64,000 nucleotides of DNA from Atrina japonica (lineage: Eukaryota > Mollusca > Bivalvia > Pterioida > Pinnidae): the NCBI GenBank assembly GCA_030159075.1, contig BROG01000043.1, positions 878,001 to 942,000 on the forward strand. Direction: 5' to 3'. Below are positions 40,673 to 51,420 of this stretch, one piece after another. Within the stretch, counting starts at the first letter, position 1, and the number at the start of each line of letters is the position of its first letter. A program made the position numbers and the translations under genes. Under the pieces are notes generated by a model. That model made no database searches and had not been told where the DNA came from. It was given only the letters and a program-made list of their open reading frames with translations.

Positions 40673-41255
40673 ATACTCTACAAGTCTTAGTACAAGCTTG
40701 AGTCGAGCTCGACCTACCGCTTCTCGCGCACGCACTTGTGCACTCTCACCGACGGTGGCGCCACCAACTACTAGTTTCACCGACGGTGGCGCCACCAACT
40801 ACGAGTTTCACAAAACCTGGAAAAACCCAAAGTTTTGGTTCTAAAAATAGATTCACTCAGCTCAAAACTGGGAAAAAACCCAACTTCTCTCTCTTACCGT
40901 TGACTTCTCGGGAACTCACGTGACCTCTCGTGACCCCAACCTCTTGTAACGAAGGCTCTCATTGGCTCCTTAACCAAGATGGCCGCCCCCACAACCTTCC
41001 ACTTCCGCTCATAGACACGCCTCCGAGCTCAACGATTGGCTCTTTCGCCTTATTGCCACGACAACCTGACATCACTTCCGGTATGACGCACTTCCGGTAT
41101 GACATCACTTCCGGTATGACGCACTTCCGGTTATGACGTCACAGGCGGCTCCATAGCGGGCCATTTGAATTGACCAATCAGAAGCCAGCATTCTGATGAC
41201 GTCATCAGTGGCGGTTAAATTCAAATGGCCCGCTATGGAGCTGCCTATTACTACT
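40673..41255 (-). repeat. Inner element right TIR
   Basis: Inverted partner of 29,332-29,914. The tandem GGTGGCGCCACC pair, the YY1-like aagatggccgcc, four ACTTCCGG words and the double palindrome (41,144-41,245) are all present. The short open frames here come from the 36-bp GGCGCC repeat and are not genes. Confidence 0.9.
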
Positions 41256-41719
41256 AGTAATATTCCATCTTCCCCTGCCTAGGTCGTTTTCATTTCATTT
41301 CATTACGTTATGCCAGGGCATGCTCTTCTTATGAATGTTTTATTCTAAAAGCTAAACGACTAGCCAATAAACTGCTTACACAAGACTACGTTGTTGAACG
41401 CTTGGAGTCGTCGTTTAAGAAGGTTTATGGTCGATACGGGGATCTTGTTAACATTATGAAGTCCCCCTCTCAAAGATATTAAATAGTATTCTGGATCACG
41501 GCCACACACAGTGACTCCGTTTCACCAATCATGCTTTTCACCGAACTTGACCTCATCACCAAACTTGACCTTTTTACCGAATATGACCCATTCATCGAAC
41601 TAGAAAGGTTTCCATGGAACATTTGCGACGGGTGTGGCATGCCAGCAGAAGACGATGTCTTCTTCCGGACACCTGGTCCTATTCCGTTTGGGATTCGTAA
41701 TTGTTCTTTATGTTGAGAC
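41256..41719 (+). pseudogene. Reverse transcriptase retroelement, 3' piece (copy 2)
   Basis: Continues from SSN at 29,331. It reads SNIPSSPA, then after small changes MPGHALLMNVLF (RYARACSTY-equivalent), ANKLLTQDYVVERLESSFKK and VYGRYGDLVNIMKSP, then a 3' region with frames around FPWNICDGCGMPAEDDVFF. It ends near gttctttatgttgagac, similar to the TTGTTATCTGAGAT end of the other copies. Right of it is outer-Polinton TIR. Confidence 0.85.
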
Positions 41720-42411
41720 CATATGCACATCTAATTCGTCGTGTTATAATGGAATTGAGTTTTTTATTATTGATTGGTACTTCTTCAATTTTACATTCTT
41801 CTTTAAAAATGTATATCATCATGGTCTATTTTTCTTTTAAGTATGGATATATTTCGTTATTCCTAAAATACTTTCCACCGCATCCGTCACAAACTAGATA
41901 TTTCGATGTTGTACGACAACCAAATTTTTGACAAATTTTCATTTTTGCGATTTTATTTTCTATTATATAATGGTGACTATTACAATATATGGAATTTTCC
42001 ATAGTCTCTTTAGCACAAGGATAGTGCACCTTAACTCGTGGCATTTGGCATTTCATTTTTTATTATAATGAAATAAAATTCTTTAAGATATTTTATGGTG
42101 GATTGTAAATTTGACCATTTTGTGGGTGAATTGTAAAGTTGACCATTTTATGTGTGGATTGTAAATTTGACCATTTTGTGGGTGAATTGTAAATCTGACC
42201 ATTTTGTGGTCAGTTACAGATTTGACCATTTTGTGGTCGGTTACAAATTAGACCATGTTGTGGATGAATTGTAAATTTAACCATATCGTGGTCGGTTGCA
42301 GATCTGACCATGTTATATGTGATTTTGTGATTGACCATGTTGTGGAGGGGGGGGGCGTAAATCTGACCATTTTGTGGTTGGTTGCCGGCTATAGTTACAC
42401 ATATTACTACT
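41720..42411 (-). repeat. Outer Polinton right TIR (outer part)
   Basis: Inverted partner of the left TIR, carrying the tandem array at 42,095-42,380 and the zinc-ribbon gene copy. Its inner part lies at 29,130-29,268 beyond the nested insertions. Fewer repeat units and a 6-base deletion in the gene distinguish it from the left. Confidence 0.88.
41826..42056 (-). pseudogene. TIR zinc-ribbon gene, second copy, truncated
   Basis: 76 codons, matching the left-TIR gene (PRVKVHYPCAKETMENSIYC; CDGCGGKYFRNNEIYPYLKE). An in-frame stop after KEK and loss of six bases truncate the last ~20 residues. CPKCG is changed to CQKFG, so one zinc ligand is lost. An in-frame Met four codons upstream (MKCQMPRV) is not shared with the left copy. 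Confidence 0.75.
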
Positions 42412-42417
42412 TAACCA

Positions 42418-43090
42418 CATCGGCAAGGACATGTAGTCTAACGGAACCTGTCAACTATGTGTATTTATTTTTAATTATTTAATTTTTTTTTTTCAATTTG
42501 TACGCGGCTTGTATTAACGAAACCTGTTTTACAAATATTAGGCCAACTGCAGTACAGGTAAGGCTAATCTTTGACGCCTATCACATACCAGTGCAAATCA
42601 CAGAACAATTGACGGTGTAAATTGTTTTATTGACACAATTATTTTTAGCTGTGATCTCAACAGTGCAGAAAATCAAGACTGATAACAATAGCCGAATCAG
42701 TAGGTGGCTTTTATGTCAAAGTGTTTTCCATTTTCACAAAATAGAAAACGATCCAAAATAGCATTATTTCCCCATTTTCATAAGCATCAAATTTCACAAA
42801 TATTTCAATGATGACGTTAGAATATATAATTATGTAACAACAATTGAATGTCGATGTTTAACATAATTGTATATCAGTATAGGGGAATACCTGCAACATT
42901 GTCACGAGCCAGATAAACATATTGCGTTCTGTTACGGTCTAAATCTCCAATGTTAAGTTAATAATAAGCTTCCTGGATATTCATTTCATTTGAAAAGAAC
43001 TTGTTATAATGTCGTATTTGTAAAAAGATATCGAATGTAAACAATGGGCAAGTAACTATTTGTATCCTTACGTGGATGGCAGGTATATAC
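42418..43090. other. Flanking DNA, nothing recognised
   Basis: AT-rich with no gene. The stretch 43,015-43,095 (gtatttgtaaaaagatatcg.. caatgggc.. ggatggcaggtat) is matched by 46,487-46,560 on the far side of the GC-rich relic. Confidence 0.5.
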
Positions 43091-43721
43091 GGAAGTATGG
43101 AAGGGACATGAGAGAAAAACATCTCGTGCGCACGATTTAATTTTTTTTCTCATTTTTTCATTTCATTTTTTCGCGCGCACGACTTAATACCCCCCTCCAA
43201 TTTTTATGTCGTGCGCACGTGTACTGTATAACACCAAAAAGGAATTATACAAATTTACGAAAGCTTTCAAATCATAGCTTTCAAATCATATTTTGCAATT
43301 TCAACAAAATTATCAAGAGTAGCTGAAGCACCCTAGTCCCTAATTATCCCTTCGCAAACGAAGTTATAGGGATATGGGATAAAGCTCGTACGTATGTTAC
43401 ACTTTCCTTGTCAGCTCTCTCTCTCGCGAAAAATAGGGGGGGCCAACACAGCCCTGCCTCAGGCCCCTTGCAATCCGGTTTAATCCGTCGAACCTCGATC
43501 TGAAGGTCCTGACACAATCCCCCTGCCTCAGCTTGAAAAATGGAAGAAACGTCTTCCCGCCGATCCGCCGCAAATCCAGCGACGCCATCCGCCGCCGCCA
43601 ATTCCCCATCGCAATGGGCATCCGCCATTGTCCGACAATCTGCGGCGCCTCCTCGTTCCTCCCTCTTTCTTCATTCTTAAAATGATTTAAGTGAAACGGA
43701 CGGGGGGTCACTAATGATAAA

Positions 43722-44023
43722 ATGACGACATTCAAACTGGATAATATGTTTTCGGAGGACGGAATGAAGGAGGTCTTGTTGCGACTGCCCGTCAATCCAA
43801 ATGCAAAGATAATGTGTCACATGCCGAGAATGAAAAAAAAGAACCCTGCGACATGCCGGCGTCCTCGCAGTTCGAGCTGTGCGACGAGTGCGGTGGTCAG
43901 AAGTTGAAAATCCCGTCGACGTGCCGTTTTCTCTGCGGAAATATTTTGCTCGGATTCTTGTGGAAACGCGAGGCGTTCCGCCAAAAGTGGAATGTAAGGG
44001 CGAACCTTCTCCTCAACTCGTAA
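43722..44023 (+). pseudogene. Relic zinc protein
   Basis: Two overlapping frames (43,722-43,907; 43,814-44,023). The second has FELCDECGGQKLKIPSTC, parallel to the LVCDGCGGKYF of the TIR gene. A one-base break in the A-run near 43,838 separates MTTFKLDNMFSEDGMKEVLL from it. Confidence 0.5.
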
Positions 44024-44134
44024 CCGGGTGATCGACCCGTTTTGAAAAATTAATATCTCGCCGATATTAATTTCCAACGGCTTGAAAATTGACCATTCCG
44101 GATTTTTAATATTAAAAAAATAGAGAATCTTCCT

Positions 44135-44330
44135 CACGAACTGAAATTAAAGATTTCTCGGAGTTGCCTACCTCCAGATGAAAGAATTAGATCTTCCCGC
44201 TAAAGACGTGTGGTACATCTGCAATCTCAAATACTCATCCCGCGTAAAATGGGACGAAGACAGAAATTGGATGACCGCTCTTGAATGGTGCGAGTCGTGG
44301 GCGGCGGTCACCGGGGGGTGTTTCCTTGGG
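44135..44330 (+). pseudogene. Relic F-box-like gene
   Basis: LPHELKLKI, then after a shift LDLPAKDVWYICNLKYSSRV and KWDEDRNWMTALEWCESW. It aligns with FLPIELKLKIL..NKDMWAIFNLKW of the outer element, including position after the zinc gene. Confidence 0.55.
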
Positions 44331-44730
44331 ACGGAATCGTGAAAAAATTGTTACCGGAAGTAGAGTTCACCACTGTGGACTCGGTGGTAGATGAGTTTGG
44401 TTCAGGTTATACCATCGGTTGGCATAAAGTGTACTACGGTGATGAAAACGGCGCGCAGGCGGAGACCCATTCCTCTATCACGTGAAGCACTGCCACCTCC
44501 CTTGACACGCAGAAACAGTTTGCGGTGCTCGTCGAGGACGCGATAAACAGACCAGTCAACCTTCCGACTGACATCTCGCGGTACAAGGCGACGCTACGGT
44601 TCGCCAGGAGCAAAGTGGATTACGTCTTCTTTCCTGGCCTGTATATGGCGCCCAGCGACATGACATTACGTATGGGCGGGGCGGATCACGAGGAAAAAAA
44701 GACGGCAATTTTTCCTGTGGCGTAAGTGGC
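44331..44730 (+). pseudogene. Relic late gene, C-terminal part
   Basis: VKKLLPEVEFTTVDSVVDEF and GAQAETHSSIT, a shift, then VEDAINRPVNLPTDISRYKA and SKVDYVFFPGLYMAPSDMTL. It matches 22.5-22.85 kb of the outer element. The N-terminal part of the gene is missing, so an internal deletion joins it to the F-box region. Confidence 0.6.
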
Positions 44731-44808
44731 CTTTTTTGTCGATATGGCATAACAAAACGCCACCGATCATCAATCTGACCACTCACAGATTTTCGCCCTC
44801 CCAAATCA

Positions 44809-45310
44809 CTAACTTGCCCGCCGTTGACAGCTACCAGACACGATGGACCCGAGAAATCCCGCCGGCACCGCGCCGAACTTGGCCGCCAGCCACTTCAGCA
44901 GTCTCCCGATCGTGTCCAAATGATTCTTCATCCATTCCCCCAGTCCACCAGGCGGTGGAGTCGGAGCGATTATCATGTCGGGCATCAGCAGTCCGACCAA
45001 AAAGGCCAACGTCATCCCGATCACTGTCAGCAGCGAAAAAATCGTCACGCCATTTTCGCGAAACAAGTTCGCAAACCCGCACCGATTCGCAGATCGCCAC
45101 CAACTGATTCCTCATTCGTCCGCGCAGCCTGTCCAAGACCTCCTCCGTCAGCGTCAGCTCGTCCCGCAATCCTCCTGCATCCTCTCCCGCCCTCGCTATC
45201 TCCCTTTCCGCGATCCGCCGTTTCAACTCGCCTCTCTTTGCCTCCTGGTTGGCAATCTCGCCACGAATGCTCTGGGGGGTCCTGGGTAAGTCCCGCGAGA
45301 TTGTCTGCAC
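44809..45310 (-). pseudogene. Relic coiled-coil membrane protein
   Basis: Frame 44,831-45,310 gives the coiled-coil N-terminus (MQTISRDLPRTPQSIRGEIA; ELTLTEEVLDRLRGRM). Frame 44,809-45,066 gives FRENGVTIFSLLTVIGMTLA (membrane helix), a Pro-rich hinge and WMKNHLDTIGRLLKWLAAKF. A break near 45,070 separates them. Same gene, orientation and place as 23.1-23.9 kb. Confidence 0.65.
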
Positions 45311-45429
45311 CGCCTACGATACCTTTTCGCTCGCCCCTGCCGGATCACCCAGTGCCGTGAATCATCACTTCAATTCGTCGGTCTCGCGGGAAAGATTCTG
45401 TAGTTCTCGAATCGCCGGTTTCTCGACCG

Positions 45430-46486
45430 CTTCCAACGGGTGACATGTGGAGACACCGTATTCCCCAATCTCGGCGAAAACGACGTCGTCTGTCCCGGCT
45501 CTGCCAGGGTCGCATTCAACGTCCATCAGAACCTCGGCCGAAACATCGTGAAAAAGATTGTGGTCAAGCTCTCAGGGCAGAGCATCTTCTCACTCGACAC
45601 ACCAAGATTTATGGATGACGGACGGTGAACGCGACGCCGCTAACTATCGAGGCATCATGAGTCCTGCTCTCCGGAGCACCAACGCGAAACCCGTGCCCAC
45701 CCTGCCCCGCAGCATCCAGGACGTCTACGAGCTGGCGGCGGCCTACGGAAGGCGGTTCGCAATTCCGCTTGATTCTCGTCCTAGCCGTTCTTCCCCAGCG
45801 GTCTCCTGGATCACCTCGAGATATTTTTAACCTTCAATGCCTATGAATCGGTGGTCATCCCCGAGGATCGCAAACCGCCGAAATACGCAATCTCTGATCT
45901 CTCGCCGGAATTCGACGTCATGACGAATCAGAGCCTCTACCGCGTCATTCGGCAGCGGTATCGCCGGCAACACGTTGTCTATTTTACGAACGTGGTTCTA
46001 TTCCGATCCACGACCGTCAAGAAGAACGACCCCATAGGGAATGTCTAGGTGAATTTGCCGGCCCGATCGATGACGGGTGTGCTCTTCCTGTGTATCGACT
46101 CCACTCGGAAGAACACCGAAGAATTTTACAATCCCCGAATCCAGAACCTGAAAATATCGATCGAGGGGAAATCGAATCAGCTCTTCGACAATGGGATGCG
46201 TGCGCACCGCACGTACGAGGAGGCGTGAAAATTTTTCGGGGAGGGAAAATATCGCGACCCCCGCGTCAAGGCCCTCGGCTCGAGTAGGATGACGCCGGCT
46301 GCATTTTACTGGGCCCACTTCGGCCTGTTGGCGGACCTGAGGTCGCCTCCGTTCAACGCGCTCCACAGTAGCTGGCGTAAAATGGAAAACATTACCGATC
46401 GCGTGCGAGGCCAAGGCGAGTGCCGGCCCTTTAGACATGTACGTCTTTGTCGCGCGCGATGGTCAGATCAACCTGCTGGACGGTTG
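45430..46486 (+). pseudogene. Relic capsid-type gene, with C-terminal half
   Basis: FPNLGENDVVCPGSARVAFN, LGRNIVKKIVVKLSGQSI, AAAYGRRFAIPLD, then YAISDLSPEFDVMTNQSLYR, VNLPARSMTGVLFLCIDSTR and NPRIQNLKISIEGKSNQLFD with GMRAHRTYEEA, and a C-terminus near 46,480. Several breaks. It shows what the truncated outer copy (24.4-25.1 kb) has lost. Confidence 0.65.
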
Positions 46487-46559
46487 TATTTGTGAAAAAG
46501 AAATGGAATGTGAATAATGGGCGAGAAAACATTTGCAATCTTACTTGGATGTCAGGTAT

Positions 46560-46842
46560 TTCAACCATCGGTCCATTCAATATATACGTGATATATTAAA
46601 ATTTTCTACGGCAATATGTCTTTTTAGCAATTTTAATCTATGTTTTGGTCTAATCGCGGGATACTTTTTTATCAAATTACAGCCTGTAAGGTGTTACATT
46701 TTCAATAATTTCACTGAACACTAATAAAATGAGTTACTATCCTTGTCAATTGAAAAATGACTGGCCAAAATTTATCTGAATGAATATAATATTTCCAATC
46801 ACAAGAATCTACCTACCGAGTTCTGATGTAACATAGGTTGTA

Positions 46843-46902
<60 letters not shown>

Positions 46903-47279
46903 TATAAGTGTCGGTATAAAATATCAACTGTATACAGTACAGAAAGGTGATGAGACGATCTGGTGTATCATATGACTCGTGTTCAAATAGATGGTAAGAC
47001 TAATGAAGTGTAAAAACGGCGCAATTTTTTGTTAAGTTTTAGTGTTACAACATGGTACTTAAACCAGGGAAAATGTTTCTTAATGTATTGATTATATTAC
47101 ACTACGTATATATTTCTAGAATGTTTTCACTATTTATTTGGTAAATCGGAAAGTGAGAAAATGATATTCCTGTAATATTATATTGAGAAATGGTAGGATT
47201 TGATCAAGATAGTGGAGATTCTGAAAACTGGTCTGTCTACAAAGTGACATAGAATCAATTATAGTTCTTGAGCCACCAA
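46560..47279. other. Intergenic DNA with (CA)n
   Basis: Featureless except a (CA)n microsatellite at 46,849-46,900. Confidence 0.6.
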
Positions 47280-49060
47280 TAAAGCCTGTTCCCCTCCAGA
47301 GGGAATTTTGAAGGTTATGATTTTCTGAAAGCTTATGAGAAATGCTACAAAATGAGCCATGTTAGCACTCTGGCTGTTGGGACGTTTAGGAGTTTTGCGG
47401 TAAAAACCACAGAAAATTAACAAAAAAATGGAAATAACAAAAAAATGGAATACCTCAAATAATCCCTCATTAATGACTCTCTTTGCAATACATGCACTGG
47501 TTGTATGGTAGATATTTTAAATGACAAGTATGAACCAATTTAACAACCATTATTTATCGAATTTGGTGTTTTGGGGTAAAAATAATTTTTTTAAACATAA
47601 ATCTGTGAAAAAGTACTATACTTTAAGGCACTTATAACTCATGTTTTACAGAGGTGTTTTGGAGGATATGTTTTTCAGAAAGCCTATCAAAAATGCTACA
47701 GATTGAGCTTTGTTAGCACTCTGGTCACTTAGGGGTTTGGGGGTAAAAACTAGAAGACCAAGGAATTTAAGAGAAACGGCTGAAAATTGGAAATATAGAA
47801 TTAATCATTTGTTTAATCATTCTTTTTTTCTTTTCTTTTCTTATGGTGGATTGCATAAAGGATAAATATGGAGACAATAAACAAAAAATCACGAAAAACT
47901 GAAAAATCACAATTAATCCTTCAGTTATGGTTTAACCCCAAATAATTCAATAGAAATCAATGTAAAAATGACTAGACTTTTGGCAACTAAAATCCTCAGT
48001 TTTTATCAAGTGGGATTTTGGAGGATAATGTTTATCTGAAAGTTTACCAAGAATGCTACAAAATGAGCCATGCTAGCACATTAGGCTCTAGGGTATTTAA
48101 AAGTTTTGAGACAAAACCATAAAAAAATAACAACAAATACACTGAGAACTGGAAAATCTCAATTACTCCTTCAATGAAAAGTCTTGGCACATTGTACAAT
48201 GTTTATGTTATAATTTTGGGGTTTATTTTAGACTAAAACCCAATTTTTAAAACAGAAATAGACTATTGGCACTAAAAAGACCGTAGTCTCTTTTTTGCAA
48301 TACAAGAAATGGTGGTATAGCAGATATTTTAATTGATAAGCATTAGTATATCAAGCAATTACTGTGTGTCAAGATGTGGTGTTTGGGGGTCTAAACCCAA
48401 ATATTAAAGCAGTAATTTGTGAAGTAATATCTCAGATACCAAAGTATAAATCTTAAGGATGTCCCCGATATCCCTGTATCAATAATTTGTCTGTGAGTAG
48501 TTTACCTCTGTATATGAAATGTTCATGTGTTGAACACGCACTGGCATATCGGATCATTTGTGAAATATAAACTCCATATGCGGGTGATTATGAGATATTA
48601 AATGTGGAAAATTTACGATGGGAAAGCCGAAAACGCCACTTTTGTCGTATAGCTTAGCTGTTACTTTCAAGTCTGTTTTGTATACTTCCAATTTTCAGCG
48701 ATTTTTGTTTATTTTATATGGATTCTACCCAAAAACTCCTAAGTAGCCAGAGTGCTACCAAAGCTCAATTTGTAGCATTTTGATAGGCTTTCTGAAAATT
48801 ATGCCCTCCAAAAACATGTTGGTAAAAGCTGGGTTATAAGTGGGTTCAAGCCTAATGGGTTTTTTTTAAATTTCTGTTTTAAATAAATAATGTTTTACCC
48901 CCAAACACCAAATTTGATACATAATAATTGTTCAGTGGGTCAATACTTTTCATATATATACAATAAGATATTTACCATACAACCATTACGTTCATCGCAA
49001 ACGGAGGCCATAACTGAAGGATAACGTTAATTGAGGATTTCCGGTTTTCAGCAAAACAAA
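47280..49060. repeat. Diverged ~355-bp tandem repeat with inverted arm
   Basis: Units at about 47,300, 47,655 and 48,015 share a core with ttctgaaag..ta, aaatgctacaaaatgagcc and ttagcactctgg, then gggtttgggggtaaaaac. An inverted unit lies at 48,720-49,050 (ccagagtgctaccaaagctc). The retroelement fragment at 48,429-48,662 sits between the direct units and the inverted one. Non-coding. Confidence 0.7.
48429..48662 (-). pseudogene. Reverse transcriptase retroelement fragment (copy 3)
   Basis: Same 3' end (..TATCTGAGAT) and same 5' limit (ctaagctatacgacaaaag, the LYDKR region) as copy 1, but with ~290 bp of the tail deleted. Confidence 0.75.
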
Positions 49061-51420
49061 ACAAACAAATTATTAGCCAGGGGACTATTACAGTTTAACG
49101 GTGAATATAGTATTGGTAGAAACACTATTTTTGTTGAAAATAATTAAACAAAAAATGTTTATCTTATACAGAATATAGGTGTAAGTTTGGCAATTTCATT
49201 ATATTTCAACATTTTAAAAAGTAGTTACATTACTCAAATGTCCTGCTTAACGATGGTGTTTATACCTCCCTATGGTCCAGTATGCTAGCGTCTGTTCATG
49301 AAATGATCATTTCATATGTAGTAGCAACCATTTTAGAGATAGCTTGTTTGTTCAAAGATATGAATACTTAATATATCGCAATTCCACGGATGATGAAATG
49401 ACTGTTCCTTGTTTTGAGGACAATCTTTTTTTTATTCTGGTGTGATTTAACTAACTGACTGCTCACTCAGTGTGGATGTTATCTGTCAACCTGATCCCAT
49501 CTCTGCATACTCCAATGTTCTGCAATCGTAAACGTTTTTCTTTTTTTTTTTTTTTTGTTACATTTCCTTGCTGTTTTATTATTAGATTTATTGAAATTTT
49601 GCATATTTGCCATACTTTTGCAATATGTAGACCATCTCTAATGACACTTCTAAATAATGACACAATGGAGAGGATGGGGCACAAATAGGGGACCAAATTA
49701 ACATTTTGGTTAATTCCTAGGTATATACTGAAATTCTGAACATGTGCACCAATCACACATTGAAAGCTACATAGAAAAATAATTGTTATAAACACGATTA
49801 ATTGTTACACATTGTGCACTATAAAATACCAGAACTATGTGTTAAAAACCTCTGTTGTAAGGCCACATACATATAACAGTCACTGTGAACAGTACGGGTG
49901 TACAATCTACACTTTGAGTGTTTGCTGTTCATATGTTTAAATATTGACCTTCTGACTGGATTTAATCTGAAATGAGTTAAGTTGTTCAACCTTTGTTTAC
50001 ATTCACTCATGTGGACTTTGATAATATGTAAATATATGAGTCAGAAATCGTACATCTGTAATCCAGATACTAACCTTCAGCGATATACTTCTACATTCAC
50101 GATTAAGTTTCATAAGGCCTTAAAACGAACAGAGACCAATAGATAGTTCTCGAATCAGTTTAAACTGTGTCACACCGAATCTGTCCTCATACCTCAAATC
50201 TGTAACCAAATACATCGTGCAAATTAAGATAGGTATGTTGATAGATAAGATAAATGTGTTGTTGGTGTTGAAGCTGAATGGTATTTAACACTGATCTCGC
50301 AGAATGTTGCGAGGTCGGGTGCCCGTTATATATCTAAAACTACATTAAAACAGCGATTTTTTTCTTCGCCGAACACAGGGTATTTTGAGGAAACGAGTCA
50401 TTTATCTTTCAGACTATAATTGAAGTCGAGGTTCCGTGTCCAATAGTTGGTTGCTTAAGTGTCCCCCTTTCACGGTGTCGAGTTTCGGATAAAACTTTTC
50501 ATTTTGAATATATCTATATTTTGGGGTAACTAAGTATACTTGATAAGATGAACATATCTAAAGTTGTAACAAATTTCTTGTATTAGCTGCTATTGATATA
50601 TTGTAAATGTTATTAACAATACAAAAGTTATTGTTTTATAAAAGAGGTCAAAACAAATGCCAAATACGATCGTTTCTGTCCATAAGACTTCATCAGTTGA
50701 GCTTGAATTTAACATAAATATATAAGAAAAGAAAATGTGGTATCATACAAGGTCAAATAATAAATCTAAATCTATTGCCAAATAAATTTTCCAACTGGCC
50801 ATGGTGGATTTTAAAATTGTGTAAATACAGAATTACTGAAACAACGTTCACGATCTGCTAAATCCATTCAAAGTAGCGATTAAGGGGTCTGATATGATAT
50901 ACGAGTATGTAAATGTTCAAATTGACAGAAGAGACACTAAGTACTAACGTCAAATTTCAACAATCATGCCAAATTTTTGACAGTCAAAATTGTATCACGA
51001 TTCCACCAAGTTCCCAAAAGATATCCACGGTTCGATACCGTGACCCACACGCTTATCCAAAATTCTCTCCAATCGTGTCCGGAAGGCCGGTGGCCTTTTC
51101 TCTCCTCCACAAATAAAAATTGGTCGCCACCATATACCTGGAAAATTATTGAATGTAAACATATTCACAATTCAAATCCTAATACTGAAATCGTCTAGAC
51201 CGTAGACACCGTGGCCCAGTGTAAATTTACTATATGAATGGTTACAACGAAGAGTAATCCGAACAAAACCAGTGTATTCACTTCATACATAATCTTGTAT
51301 TTCCTTCTTCCTTGTCTAGTAATAGATATACATAGAAGCTTATACAGACACCAACGTAATAGCCCATTATTTTGTTTTCTCTTTATCATAGGCTTATAAG
51401 CTGTTATTACTGTGAATTGC
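49061..51420. other. Intergenic DNA, nothing recognised
   Basis: AT-rich with several short chance frames. A T-run at 49,543-49,556. No gene or bounded element seen. Confidence 0.5.

Larger units (their letters stand above)
29332..41255. mobile_element. Inner Polinton-like element lacking polymerase B
   Basis: 11,924 bp with ends AGTAGTAATAGGCAGC and GCTGCCTATTACTACT, flanked by the 6-bp duplication agtaat (29,326-29,331; 41,256-41,261). TIRs are about 583 bp. Genes: two unknown minus-strand ORFs, adenain-like protease, capsid, a basic minor protein, a small membrane protein, integrase with chromodomain, the MSTRKM protein, two related basic proteins and packaging ATPase, all minus, then a Pro-rich gene and a small basic ORF on the plus strand. 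Average GC is higher than in the outer element. No pPolB motif was found and no gap exceeds 1 kb. Confidence 0.92.
18120..42411. mobile_element. Outer Polinton (Maverick), interrupted by nested insertions
   Basis: Ends AGTAGTAATATG (left) and CATATTACTACT (right), flanked by the 6-bp duplication taacca (18,114-18,119; 42,412-42,417). The TIRs are about 1.07 kb. The right TIR is split by the retroelement and inner Polinton at 29,271 to ~41,719, so the original element was near 11.8 kb. Contents, left to right: TIR zinc gene (+), F-box gene (+), acidic repeat ORF (+), three minus-strand structural genes, a plus-strand late gene, a minus-strand membrane gene, an acidic minus-strand gene, capsid (+), integrase (+), DNA polymerase B (-) and a SAP-repeat gene (-). 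All large genes are broken. I see no packaging ATPase or cysteine protease. Confidence 0.9.
43091..46486 (+). mobile_element. GC-rich Polinton relic
   Basis: A 3.4 kb block, GC- and CpG-rich against an AT-rich background, flanked by ~75-bp direct repeats. It holds the same ordered genes as the outer Polinton: zinc protein, F-box-like, late gene (VEDAINRPV), minus-strand coiled-coil membrane gene, and capsid. No TIR, integrase or polymerase was found. 43,397-43,720 is GC-rich with no clear frame. Breaks are common. Confidence 0.75.

Noticed and set aside
44736..45360. Several long plus-strand ORFs
   Set aside because: GC-rich antisense frames of the coiled-coil membrane gene on the minus strand.
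43397..46500. Bacterial contamination suggested by high GC
   Set aside because: Gene order and protein motifs match the outer Polinton 20 kb away; no bacterial gene was recognised.
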